Origin: JBAQMG01 sp049302575
GTDB taxonomy: Bacteria > Bacillota > Desulfitobacteriia > Desulfitobacteriales > Desulfitobacteriaceae
Assembly: GCA_049302575.1 (NCBI GenBank)
Contig: JBAQMG010000078.1
Span: 1-15,942, forward strand
DNA length: 15,942 bases
Reading direction: 5' to 3'
Part shown: one piece after another, positions 6,101 through 13,640 of the stretch
Position numbering within the stretch: the first letter of the stretch is position 1
How the letters are laid out: each line of letters begins with the position of its first letter
Made by a program: the position numbers and the translations under genes
Notes under the pieces: generated by a model
Told to the model about the DNA's origin: nothing
The model's input: the letters and a program-made list of their open reading frames with translations, nothing else
Databases searched by the model: none

Positions 6101-8188
6101 ATGTCTAAGACCCTTGTGATTGTAGAGTCCCCTGCTAAGGCCAAATCAATCAGTAAATTTTTAGGGAGTCGTTATATCGTTAAAGCTTCGATGGGTCATC
6201 TGAGAGATCTACCTAAAAGTCAGTTAGGAGTAGATCTTGAACATAATTTTGAGCCGAAGTATATTGCTATACGCGGTAAAGGTGATCTAATCAAAGAATT
6301 AAGGGCTGCAGCCAAAGGAGCGGATAGAGTACTATTAGCCTCTGACCCCGATCGAGAAGGGGAGGCTATCGCTTGGCATCTCGGCCATTTATTAGGCATA
6401 AACACTGAGGAAAAATGCCGCATAGAGTTTCATGAAATAACAAAAACTGCCATCCTAACTGCTGTGAAAAACGCTCGTCACATTGATCTAAGTCGAGTAG
6501 ATGCGCAACAGGCCAGACGGATTTTAGATCGCTTAGTGGGTTACCAGTTAAGTCCTTTACTCTGGCGGAAAGTGAAAAAGGGGCTTAGTGCAGGGCGAGT
6601 TCAGTCTGTAGCAGTGCGCTTGGTTGCCGATCGTGAAGAGGAGATTAGAGCCTTTGATCCACAGGAATACTGGACATTAACTATTTTTCTGGAATTTTTC
6701 GGTGGCTCCTTCCCAGCAAAATTAATTAAAAAGTCACAGCAACGGGTGGCTATCTCTTCACAGGAACAGATGGAGTTGATTCTTAAAGAGTTACAAGGGG
6801 TAGTTTTCCAGATTAATGATGTACGTACTAAGGAAAAAAGAAAACAACCGTCCCCTCCTTTTACCACAAGTAGTTTACAGCAGGAAGCACATCGTAAATT
6901 AAATTTTTCTCCCAAACGGACGATGATGCTGGCCCAACAACTGTATGAAGGGCTTGATATGGGTAAGGAAGGAAGCATTGGTCTAATAACCTATATGCGG
7001 ACTGATTCAGTGAAGATTTCTGAATTGGCTCAAGAAGAAAGCAAGGCTTGGATTCTTGAACATTTCGGGTCTGAGTATTATCCTGGTGAGCCACGTCAAT
7101 TTAAGAGTAAAGGCCGGACGCAAGAGGCTCATGAAGCGATTCGGCCAACTTCTTTTACACGTAGTCCCGAGTCTTTAAAGGAATTTCTAAAAAGGGATCA
7201 ACTGAGATTATATCGCTTAATTTGGGAACGTTTTATTGCCAGTCAAATGAGTGTTGCACTTGTTGATACCTTGACGGTCGACGTGCTCGGTGGGGACTAT
7301 CTTTTTCGAGCCAATGCCTCTCAAATACGTTTTCCAGGTTATTTAGCTGTTTATGAGGAAGGGCAGGATGAGGGCGAGGATGCTGATAATAATGAAGGGG
7401 CACTCACTCTGCCGCTTACACCCCAAGAAAGTTTGACCCTTCAAAAAATGCAAGAAAAACAACACTTCACCGAACCACCTCCGCGTTACACTGAGGCTTC
7501 TTTAGTGCGCAAAATGGAGGAGGAAGGCATAGGTAGACCGAGTACTTATGCGCCAACGATTGAAACGATTCAAACACGTGGGTATGTGGTTAAGGACGCC
7601 AAACAACTCCTGCCCACGGAACTAGGGGAAATTGTACTAGCTTTGTTAAAGGAGTTCTTTCCTGAGATTGTGAACTTGGAGTTTACAGCCCATCTCGAAG
7701 AAAAACTTGATGATATCGAAGAAGGGGAGATTTCCTGGAAGGCGGTCATTAGCGATTTCTATGCACCTTTTGCAATCACCTTAGCCAATGCTGAAGAAAA
7801 GATAGGCAAAGTTCAAATTGAAGACCAAGTATCGGATCAATTATGTGAAAACTGCGGTCGAAATATGGTAATTAAAATGGGGCGGTATGGCAAATTTTTA
7901 GCTTGTCCTGGTTTTCCGGAATGCCGAAACACTAGGCCATTATTCGAGGATATAGGGACCAATTGTCCTAAGTGTCAGCAACCCTTGGTCGTCAGGCGCT
8001 CGAAAAAAGGCCGCAAGTTTTATGGCTGTACTGCTTACCCGGGGTGCGATTTTATCTCTTGGGAACTTCCAGCACCTGAGCCCTGTCCCCAGTGTAATCA
8101 TTATATGATTATAAAGCAGTCTAAGAAGCAAAAACGCCACGTCTGTGCAAACCCTGAATGCCGCTTTACTAAGGAAATAGAGGAATAA
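6101..8188 (+). CDS. topA: DNA topoisomerase I (type IA)
   Basis: It relaxes negatively supercoiled DNA by cutting one strand through a tyrosine. The 695 residues begin with a TOPRIM domain (TLVIVESPAKAKS at 4-16, with the metal-binding ASDPDREGEAIAWHL at 80-94). The active-site Tyr lies in GLITYMRTDS (Y298). The C-terminus carries three four-cysteine zinc ribbons, with Cys at about 582/585/602/608, 622/625/643/649 and 662/665/682/687. This length and three-finger tail are usual for Firmicutes TopA. GAGGTG (6091-6096) precedes the ATG. The gap to dprA is 118 bases and holds no clear terminator, so the two may share a transcript. Confidence 0.97.
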   Translation: MSKTLVIVESPAKAKSISKFLGSRYIVKASMGHLRDLPKSQLGVDLEHNFEPKYIAIRGKGDLIKELRAAAKGADRVLLASDPDREGEAIAWHLGHLLGINTEEKCRIEFHEITKTAILTAVKNARHIDLSRVDAQQARRILDRLVGYQLSPLLWRKVKKGLSAGRVQSVAVRLVADREEEIRAFDPQEYWTLTIFLEFFGGSFPAKLIKKSQQRVAISSQEQMELILKELQGVVFQINDVRTKEKRKQPSPPFTTSSLQQEAHRKLNFSPKRTMMLAQQLYEGLDMGKEGSIGLITYMRTDSVKISELAQEESKAWILEHFGSEYYPGEPRQFKSKGRTQEAHEAIRPTSFTRSPESLKEFLKRDQLRLYRLIWERFIASQMSVALVDTLTVDVLGGDYLFRANASQIRFPGYLAVYEEGQDEGEDADNNEGALTLPLTPQESLTLQKMQEKQHFTEPPPRYTEASLVRKMEEEGIGRPSTYAPTIETIQTRGYVVKDAKQLLPTELGEIVLALLKEFFPEIVNLEFTAHLEEKLDDIEEGEISWKAVISDFYAPFAITLANAEEKIGKVQIEDQVSDQLCENCGRNMVIKMGRYGKFLACPGFPECRNTRPLFEDIGTNCPKCQQPLVVRRSKKGRKFYGCTAYPGCDFISWELPAPEPCPQCNHYMIIKQSKKQKRHVCANPECRFTKEIEE

Positions 8189-8205
8189 GTGCTTGGCACT
8201 TATTC
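8183..8205. repeat. Palindrome overlapping the topA stop codon
   Basis: Perfect 10-bp arms GAATAAGTGC (8183-8192) and GCACTTATTC (8196-8205) enclose three bases, and the 5' arm contains the topA TAA. No T run follows. The arrangement resembles that at the serA stop. Confidence 0.65.
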
Positions 8206-8270
8206 GAGGCACGAGGCGCGATGCACGAAGCACGAAGGAACGAAGATTGGAGGTTGATGCGCGAACCTCG
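8205..8270. repeat. CGA-rich low-complexity spacer before trmFO
   Basis: Repeated words CGAGGCACGAGG, GCGCGATGCACGAAGCACGA and GGAACGAAG fill this gap, with a 6-bp hairpin GAGGTT/AACCTC at 8250-8255 and 8264-8269. The same words occur at 4645-4667 and 10636-10660. No promoter or gene is evident. Confidence 0.6.
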
Positions 8271-8322
8271 AGCCACAACTTCAAAGTGTTGTTCTTAAAA
8301 TGAGATGTTCGAATAACGAAAT

Positions 8323-8397
8323 ATGAAGAGCGAAGAGTTAAATGGGAAGTGCAATGGAAGTATGTTAAATATGAAAAGTGAAGAGTTAAATGAGAAA
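8323..8397 (+). repeat. In-frame 27-nt direct repeat at the trmFO 5' end
   Basis: ATGAAGAGCGAAGAGTTAAA... (8323-8349) recurs 48 bases later as ATGAAAAGTGAAGAGTTAAA... (8371-8397), with 23 of 27 positions equal. Both copies begin with ATG in the trmFO frame. Confidence 0.8.
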
Positions 8398-9747
8398 TTC
8401 AAAGGTCGAGCATCGAGCATCGAGCATCGAGTCTCGATAATAGGTGCTGGTCTTGCCGGCTCAGAGGCTGCTTGGCAGTTAGCAGAACAGGGAATCGAAG
8501 TTGATTTATTCGAAATGAGGCCTGAGAAATCTACACCTGCCCACCAGACAGATTTGTTTGCTGAACTGGTTTGTAGTAATTCTTTGAGGGCAGCTGGCTT
8601 GGAAAATGCAGCTGGTCTTTTAAAAGAGGAAATGAGACGACTCGGTTCAATTATAATGAAAGTTGCCGATCGAAACGCTGTTCCTGCGGGCGGAGCGTTA
8701 GCAGTCGATAGGCAACATTTTTCTCAAGAAATTACCGAGCGACTACACAAACATCCGAAAATTAGGGTTATTAGACAGGAAGTTAAGACCCTATCTGAAA
8801 CGGGGATCACTGTGGTCGCTAGTGGACCTTTAACTTCTGACGAATTGGCTGAAGCTATTAAACAGATCACTGGACAAGAAAGTCTGGCCTTTTATGATGC
8901 TGCCGCTCCAATTGTTACCTTAGAATCAATCGATTTGGACAAAGCCTTCTGGGCCTCCCGTTATGACAAAGGGGAGGCTGATTATCTAAACTGTCCAATG
9001 ACTAAAGACGAATATGATCTGTTTTATCAAGCGCTAATTTCAGCTGAAACAGCAGACGTCAGGGGCTTTGAACAAGGAAAAGTATTTGAAGGCTGTATGC
9101 CAATCGAAATCATGGCAAGCCGTGGGCCAATGACCCTGTCGTTTGGACCACTCAAGCCAGTGGGTCTGATGGATCCTCGGACTAACCAAAAACCTTACGC
9201 CGTTGTTCAGTTGCGCAAGGAAAATATTGCAGGTACGTTGTTTAATCTCGTGGGTTTTCAGACACACTTGAAATGGGCTGAACAAGTTAAAGTATTTCGT
9301 CTGATTCCTGGACTGGAGCAAGCCGAATTTGTTCGTTATGGAGTTATGCATCGGAACACCTTCTTGAATTCTCCTCATATTCTCAACGCCGATTTTAGTC
9401 TAAAAACAAATCCACAGCTTTTTTTTGCCGGGCAGATTACTGGAGTTGAAGGTTATCTGGAATCAGCTGCTAGCGGGCTTCTGGTGGGGTTAAATGCTGG
9501 AAGACGTTTGTTTGAGAGAGAAACTCTGATTTTTCCACAGGAGACTACTCTCGGCGGGTTGGCTCGACATTTAGCGGGATCACCCAGTCGGGATTTTCAA
9601 CCTATGAATATTAATTTTGGCTTGCTACCTCCTCTCGACCGACGAGTCAAGGGAAAACGTGAGAAAAACGCCTTGATTTCCGAAAGAGCTTTAAAGATTT
9701 TTGATGAATTTTGTAATCAGGAAGGTATCCTAGTGAGGAGGGTTTAA
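8371..9747 (+). CDS. trmFO: tRNA (uracil-54-C5) methyltransferase, folate/FAD-dependent
   Basis: It makes ribothymidine at position 54 of the tRNA T loop, using methylenetetrahydrofolate and FAD. The conserved protein begins with the FAD-binding IIGAGLAGSEAAWQLA. The redox/catalytic cysteines lie in ELVCSNSLR and FEGCMPIE, and PAGGALAVDR, YDAAAPIV, YGVMHRNTF and GVEGYLESAASGL are also present. Homologues start only 6-10 residues before the GxGxxG, but no ATG, GTG or TTG exists there. The nearest in-frame starts are 8371, 8362 and 8323. I choose 8371 (458 residues) because GGAAG lies at 8356-8360, ten bases upstream; 8323 (474 residues) has no visible ribosome site. The extra N-terminus is encoded by repeats and is not conserved. 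xerC follows with no gap. Confidence 0.93.
   Translation: MKSEELNEKFKGRASSIEHRVSIIGAGLAGSEAAWQLAEQGIEVDLFEMRPEKSTPAHQTDLFAELVCSNSLRAAGLENAAGLLKEEMRRLGSIIMKVADRNAVPAGGALAVDRQHFSQEITERLHKHPKIRVIRQEVKTLSETGITVVASGPLTSDELAEAIKQITGQESLAFYDAAAPIVTLESIDLDKAFWASRYDKGEADYLNCPMTKDEYDLFYQALISAETADVRGFEQGKVFEGCMPIEIMASRGPMTLSFGPLKPVGLMDPRTNQKPYAVVQLRKENIAGTLFNLVGFQTHLKWAEQVKVFRLIPGLEQAEFVRYGVMHRNTFLNSPHILNADFSLKTNPQLFFAGQITGVEGYLESAASGLLVGLNAGRRLFERETLIFPQETTLGGLARHLAGSPSRDFQPMNINFGLLPPLDRRVKGKREKNALISERALKIFDEFCNQEGILVRRV
8407..8431 (+). repeat. 7-bp tandem repeat (CGAGCAT, 3.6 copies) inside the trmFO reading frame
   Basis: Three exact CGAGCAT units (8407-8427) and a partial CGAG (8428-8431) lie between the possible start codons and the conserved FAD site. 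Since 7 is not a multiple of 3, gain or loss of one unit would shift the frame. Confidence 0.88.
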
Positions 9748-10635
9748 ATGCTTGTCGATCAAGCCCTCAGTCTTTTTACTGGGTATCAAGCTGCTCAAAA
9801 TAATTCGAAGCATACTGTGGAGGCTTATCAAACAGATTTAAGCCAGTTCTTTGATTTTACGGCTCAAGAATTGGGAAAGGGTGTAGAGCAGATCACCGTT
9901 GGTGAGGTAGATTTATATATTGTGCGTAGTTTTTTTGGACAATTGACAAACCAAGGTTTGGCACGTAAAAGTATGGCGCGAAAATTGGCAGCTCTACGTA
10001 CTTTCTTTAAGTTTCTTTGTCGCGAAGAGATTCTTGTTCAAAACCCTGTTCATAAGATAGCAAGTCCCAAGATGGGCTATAAGCTTCCGCAGTTTCTGTA
10101 TTTAGAACAAATGGAAAAACTTCTGGCAGCTTCAGATTGTACTACCCTTCTTGGCTGTAGGGATCAAGTGATTATAGAATTACTTTATGGTTCCGGATTA
10201 CGAGTCAGTGAATTGATCAGTTTAAACAAAGAAGATCTTGATCCAGATATTAGTTTAATTATGGTTAAAGGTAAAGGGGAAAAAGAGAGAGTTATCCCTG
10301 TGACTAAATACGCTCTAAAGGCCATTCAAAGCTATTTAGACCTGCGTCAAGATGTTATGTCCGCCTTGTTGCTTAATTATCAAGGAACGCGTTTATCCGT
10401 TCGTTCTATAAGACGAATTATTGATAAATTGGTGAGTAAAGTTAGTTTAGGTCAACATGTTCATCCTCATATGTTAAGGCATTCGTTTGCGACTCATCTA
10501 CTCGATGGAGGGGCCGATTTGCGAACTGTTCAGGAATTACTGGGTCATGAAAAACTCTCTTCAACGCAAATCTATACTCATCTCACGCGTGAACGTTTAA
10601 AAGAAGTCTACACCAAGGCTCATCCGCGGGCGTAA
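9748..10635 (+). CDS. xerC: Tyrosine recombinase XerC (CodV type)
   Basis: A site-specific recombinase that, with XerD, resolves chromosome dimers at the dif site. The 295 residues hold an N-terminal SAM-like DNA-binding domain (about 1-100) and the catalytic domain. The six active residues are visible: R152 (GSGLRVSEL), K176 (KGKGEKER), H241 and R244 (HPHMLRHSFATHLL), H267 (LLGHEKLSST) and the nucleophile Y276 (QIYTHL). The ATG follows the trmFO TAA directly, and its ribosome site GAGGAGGG (9736-9743) lies inside the end of trmFO, so the two are translationally linked. It occupies the place of codV in the Bacillus gene order. A role in mobile DNA is unlikely, given this conserved setting. 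Confidence 0.95.
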   Translation: MLVDQALSLFTGYQAAQNNSKHTVEAYQTDLSQFFDFTAQELGKGVEQITVGEVDLYIVRSFFGQLTNQGLARKSMARKLAALRTFFKFLCREEILVQNPVHKIASPKMGYKLPQFLYLEQMEKLLAASDCTTLLGCRDQVIIELLYGSGLRVSELISLNKEDLDPDISLIMVKGKGEKERVIPVTKYALKAIQSYLDLRQDVMSALLLNYQGTRLSVRSIRRIIDKLVSKVSLGQHVHPHMLRHSFATHLLDGGADLRTVQELLGHEKLSSTQIYTHLTRERLKEVYTKAHPRA

Positions 10636-10700
10636 GCGATGCACGAGGTTCGAGATTCGAAACTTAAACTACGAATTTCGTTCGAGCATCTTGCAGCGGA
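10636..10700. repeat. CGA-rich low-complexity spacer after xerC
   Basis: GCGATGCACGAGG, TTCGAGATTCGAAAC, and CGAATTTCGTTCGAGCATC occupy this gap. They share words with the spacers before dprA, trmFO and the membrane-protein gene. No terminator is evident. Confidence 0.5.
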
Positions 10701-10723
10701 GTAAAATATTTAGGATCTTTAAC

Positions 10724-10738
10724 AATATTCAGAAAAAG
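10724..10738 (+). promoter_or_regulatory. Candidate CodY box upstream of hslV-hslU-codY
   Basis: AATATTCAGAAAAAG matches 12 of 15 positions of the known CodY consensus AATTTTCWGAAAATT. It ends eight bases before the putative -35 box of the hslV promoter, and codY is the third gene downstream. Three mismatches are common in true CodY sites but also arise by chance in AT-rich DNA. Confidence 0.4.
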
Positions 10739-10745
10739 AGGTAAA

Positions 10746-10774
10746 TTGACTACAATTACCTTGACTATTATATC
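10746..10774 (+). promoter_or_regulatory. Possible sigma-A promoter of hslV-hslU-codY
   Basis: TTGACT (10746-10751) and TATATC (10769-10774) are 17 bases apart. A second TTGACT (10761-10766) pairs less well, with TAAACT at 10784. Either would place the start 25-35 bases before the hslV ATG. Confidence 0.45.
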
Positions 10775-10811
10775 GATTGCTAGTAAACTGCCGTTAAAGG
10801 GGGTTTTTTTG

Positions 10812-11342
10812 ATGTTTCATGCTACCACTATCGTTGCGGTAAAAAAAGGTGAACACGTTGCCATGGCTGGTGATGGACAAGTAACCTTGGGACAGGCTAC
10901 AGTGATGAAACATAAAGCAAAAAAAGTCCGCCGACTTTTTAACGGTCAAGTTATTGCTGGATTCGCTGGTTCAGTTGCCGATGCTTTCACTTTATTCGAT
11001 AAATTCGAAAAGAAACTTGAAGAGTTTCACGGGAATCTTCAGCGTGCAGCGGTAGAGTTAGCCAAGGATTGGCGTACAGATAAGCTGCTTCGTCATCTAG
11101 AAGCCTTATTGTTAGTGGCAGATTGCCATAATCTTTTGTTACTTTCCGGTTCGGGGGAAATTATTGAACCGGATGATGGGATTGCGGCCATCGGTTCCGG
11201 AGGTAACTTTGCATTAGCTGCTGCACGGGCGTTAGCCTTACACACGGAAATGGCACCTGCTGATCTTGTTAGAGAGGCTATGGCAGTAGCTGCATCAATT
11301 TGTGTTTATACTAATGACCAAATAACCGTGGAAGAGTTATAA
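10812..11342 (+). CDS. hslV: ATP-dependent protease subunit HslV (ClpQ)
   Basis: The proteolytic half of the HslVU protease; it forms two stacked hexameric rings. The 176-residue protein starts MFHATTIVAVKKGE. By comparison with E. coli HslV, the catalytic N-terminal threonine would be T5, exposed after removal of MFHA. GDGQVTLGQ, GFAGSVADAFTLF, AIGSGGNFA and ICVYTNDQ are family motifs. I reject the longer frame from TTG 10746, because its extra 22 residues cover promoter-like DNA and AAAGGGGG (10796-10803) fits the ATG at 10812. B. subtilis ClpQ uses an N-terminal serine, whereas this protein keeps Thr in the HATT context. hslU follows 14 bases later. Confidence 0.95.
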   Translation: MFHATTIVAVKKGEHVAMAGDGQVTLGQATVMKHKAKKVRRLFNGQVIAGFAGSVADAFTLFDKFEKKLEEFHGNLQRAAVELAKDWRTDKLLRHLEALLLVADCHNLLLLSGSGEIIEPDDGIAAIGSGGNFALAAARALALHTEMAPADLVREAMAVAASICVYTNDQITVEEL

Positions 11343-11356
11343 AAAGGGGTGAAACC

Positions 11357-12739
11357 ATGGACCAATTGACTCCAAGAGAAACTGTCCGTGAACTCGACCA
11401 CTATATCGTTGGTCAAAATGAGGCTAAACGTGCTGTGGCTATCGCCTTGAGAAATCGTTATCGCCGTACGTTATTACCAGAAACACTACAAGAGGAATAC
11501 TTACCCAAAAACATCCTAATGATTGGTCCCACAGGAGTTGGTAAAACGGAAATTGCTCGAAGGTTGGCAAAACTAGTGCGCGCACCCTTTATTAAGGTAG
11601 AAGCTACAAAATTCACAGAAGTGGGCTATGTGGGTCGGGATGTAGAATCAATCATCAGAGATCTGATGGAAATATCCTTGCGAATGGTCAAGGCTGAGCG
11701 AGCGGAACAAGTTGGGGCAGAGGCCGCAATAAATGCTGAAAAACGACTACTCACCCTTCTTGTTCCGGGTAAACATGAGGAAAACAAGGGGAGTAGTCCC
11801 TTCGGATTTCTTTTTGGGCAGAATTCCGATAAACAAGAAGCTGTTCAGGAGAATCCCGAACTTGAAAAGGATCGGGCTATCGTTGCAGAACATTTACGAG
11901 CAGGAGAGCTTGAAGACCGGTTAATAGAGCTTGAGGTTGAAGAAAGTGCTCCACTTGTTGATATGCTAGGAAACGCGGGAATGGAAATGGGTATTAACTT
12001 TCAAGATATGATGGCAGGTATGTTGCCTAAAAAACGCAAGAAGCGAAAATTAACGGTTAAAGAGGCCAGACGTATTCTTGTTCAAGAAGAAGCACAAGTT
12101 TTGGTTGACTATGATGAAGTTGTACAGGAAGCGATTCGGCGTACTGAGTATGAAGGACTTGTCTTCATTGACGAGATTGATAAGGTGGCTGGTCGTGAAG
12201 GTGTCAGTGGGCCAGATGTTTCTCGAGGGGGTGTACAGCGTGATATACTTCCGATTGTAGAGGGATCTACGGTTGCAACTAAATATGGGCCAGTTAAAAC
12301 TGATCATATTTTATTTATAGCAGCAGGAGCTTTTCATACGAGTAAACCTTCGGATCTAATTCCGGAACTTCAAGGACGGTTTCCAATCCGAGTGGAATTA
12401 AAATCCTTGAGTGTGGCAGATTTCCAACGTATTCTTACCGAACCTCAATCTTCACTATTGAAACAATACAGTGCCTTACTAGCGACCGAAGGGATCAGGG
12501 TGAGTTTTACGGAGAATGCGATAGAAGAATTGGCTACAGTAGCCTTTGAGGTAAATTCCAATACTGAAAACATCGGAGCACGTCGACTACATACGATCGT
12601 TGAAAAGGTACTTGAAGAGTTATCTTTTGAAGCTTCAGAACTCCCTGAAGATTATGAAGTAATTGTTAATCGCGAGTATGTTCAGCATAGGGTAGAAGAT
12701 GTAGCTTGTAATCAAGATTTATCTAGATATATTTTATAA
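11357..12739 (+). CDS. hslU: HslU (ClpY) ATPase of the HslVU protease
   Basis: An AAA+ unfoldase that recognises and threads substrates into HslV. The 460 residues carry Walker A GPTGVGKTE (57-65), the pore loop GYVGRD (90-95), and an inserted I domain (about 110-240) rich in charged residues. Walker B lies in LVFIDEID (268-275). The protein ends with DLSRYIL, the conserved tail that docks between HslV subunits and activates them. GGGGTG precedes the ATG at 11357. It lies between hslV and codY, as in Bacillus, with 27 bases to codY and no terminator. Confidence 0.96.
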   Translation: MDQLTPRETVRELDHYIVGQNEAKRAVAIALRNRYRRTLLPETLQEEYLPKNILMIGPTGVGKTEIARRLAKLVRAPFIKVEATKFTEVGYVGRDVESIIRDLMEISLRMVKAERAEQVGAEAAINAEKRLLTLLVPGKHEENKGSSPFGFLFGQNSDKQEAVQENPELEKDRAIVAEHLRAGELEDRLIELEVEESAPLVDMLGNAGMEMGINFQDMMAGMLPKKRKKRKLTVKEARRILVQEEAQVLVDYDEVVQEAIRRTEYEGLVFIDEIDKVAGREGVSGPDVSRGGVQRDILPIVEGSTVATKYGPVKTDHILFIAAGAFHTSKPSDLIPELQGRFPIRVELKSLSVADFQRILTEPQSSLLKQYSALLATEGIRVSFTENAIEELATVAFEVNSNTENIGARRLHTIVEKVLEELSFEASELPEDYEVIVNREYVQHRVEDVACNQDLSRYIL

Positions 12740-12766
12740 TTTTTAAAAAATGGTAGGGGGATAAAT

Positions 12767-13561
12767 ATGAAAGACCTATTGGAAAAGACTAGAATTATTA
12801 ATAAACTAATTCAGCGTGCTGCAGGAAATCCTGTTGATTTTGAAGAAATGGCTAAAGTTTTAAGTCAAGCTGTTGAGGCTAATTGTTATATTGTAGGTAG
12901 ACGGGGACGAATTTTGGGCTATTGTTTTATGCTTGGTTTTGCTTGCGGAATTATGGAAGAGATTGTTATTCATTCAGAACGTTTTCCTGAAAGTTATAAT
13001 GATGGTCTGATGAAGATCCTAGAAACTACGGCAAATTCAACGCAAGTCGCCAACGGGTGTGTTTTTAGTGATAATGAGCGTTGTCGTTTTAATAATAAAA
13101 TAACAACGATTATACCAATTCTCGGTGGAGGAGAACGTGTTGGATCACTTGTTTTAGCTAAATATGACCAAGAGTTTACTGATGAAGATCTAATATTGGC
13201 AGAGTACGGGGGTACCGTGGTAGGAATGGAGATTCTTCGGGTTAAAGCTGAAAGAGCCGAGGAAGAGGCTCGTAAAAAAGCCTCTGTTCAAATTGCAGTA
13301 GGTACCTTGTCCTATTCGGAATTAGAAGCAGTGGAACACATTTTCGCCGAATTAGGGGGTAGTGACGGGTTACTGGTTGCTAGTAGAATAGCTGATCGAG
13401 TAGGGATTACGCGTTCAGTTATTGTTAATGCTCTGCGCAAATTCGAATCAGCGGGTGTGATAGAATCAAAGTCCTTGGGAATGAAGGGCACCTATATTCG
13501 TGTGCTGAACGATTATTTGCTGGATGAATTGGATAAGCATATTAAGCATAATCACCTCTAG
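12767..13561 (+). CDS. codY: GTP-sensing global repressor CodY
   Basis: CodY senses GTP and branched-chain amino acids and represses starvation genes while nutrients are plentiful. Of its 264 residues, an N-terminal GAF domain (about 1-155) should bind the amino acid. A linker helix (about 156-178) leads to the winged helix-turn-helix ASRIADRVGITRSVIVNALR (205-224). The following ESAGVIESKSLGMKGTYI stretch is nearly unchanged from Bacillus CodY, so the DNA target is probably also conserved. The ribosome site TAGGGGG lies at 12753-12759. A candidate CodY box before hslV suggests self-control. Unlike in Bacillus, no flagellar genes follow. Confidence 0.96.
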   Translation: MKDLLEKTRIINKLIQRAAGNPVDFEEMAKVLSQAVEANCYIVGRRGRILGYCFMLGFACGIMEEIVIHSERFPESYNDGLMKILETTANSTQVANGCVFSDNERCRFNNKITTIIPILGGGERVGSLVLAKYDQEFTDEDLILAEYGGTVVGMEILRVKAERAEEEARKKASVQIAVGTLSYSELEAVEHIFAELGGSDGLLVASRIADRVGITRSVIVNALRKFESAGVIESKSLGMKGTYIRVLNDYLLDELDKHIKHNHL

Positions 13562-13588
13562 TATTTAATTCATAATTCGTTATTTCGT

Positions 13589-13615
13589 TTCGAACCACGA
13601 ACATCGAACATCGAA
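13589..13615 (+). repeat. 27-nt dispersed repeat, copy 2 (after codY)
   Basis: Second copy of the TTCGAACCACG...CATCGAACATCGAA word seen at 4786-4812. It is followed by TATCGATAAAGGGTGG, which includes the ribosome site of the next gene. CATCGAA-type words repeat three times in a row. Confidence 0.8.
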
Positions 13616-13640
13616 TATCGATAAAGGGTGGTGTTTTTCG

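Noticed and set aside
9748..10635. Tyrosine recombinase considered as a mobile-element integrase
   Set aside because: It sits in the conserved trmFO-xerC-hslV order and has XerC-like length and motifs; no attachment site or phage genes are nearby.
10746..10811. 22-residue upstream extension of hslV from TTG
   Set aside because: It covers promoter-like sequence, would displace the N-terminal catalytic threonine further from the start, and has a poorer ribosome site than ATG 10812.
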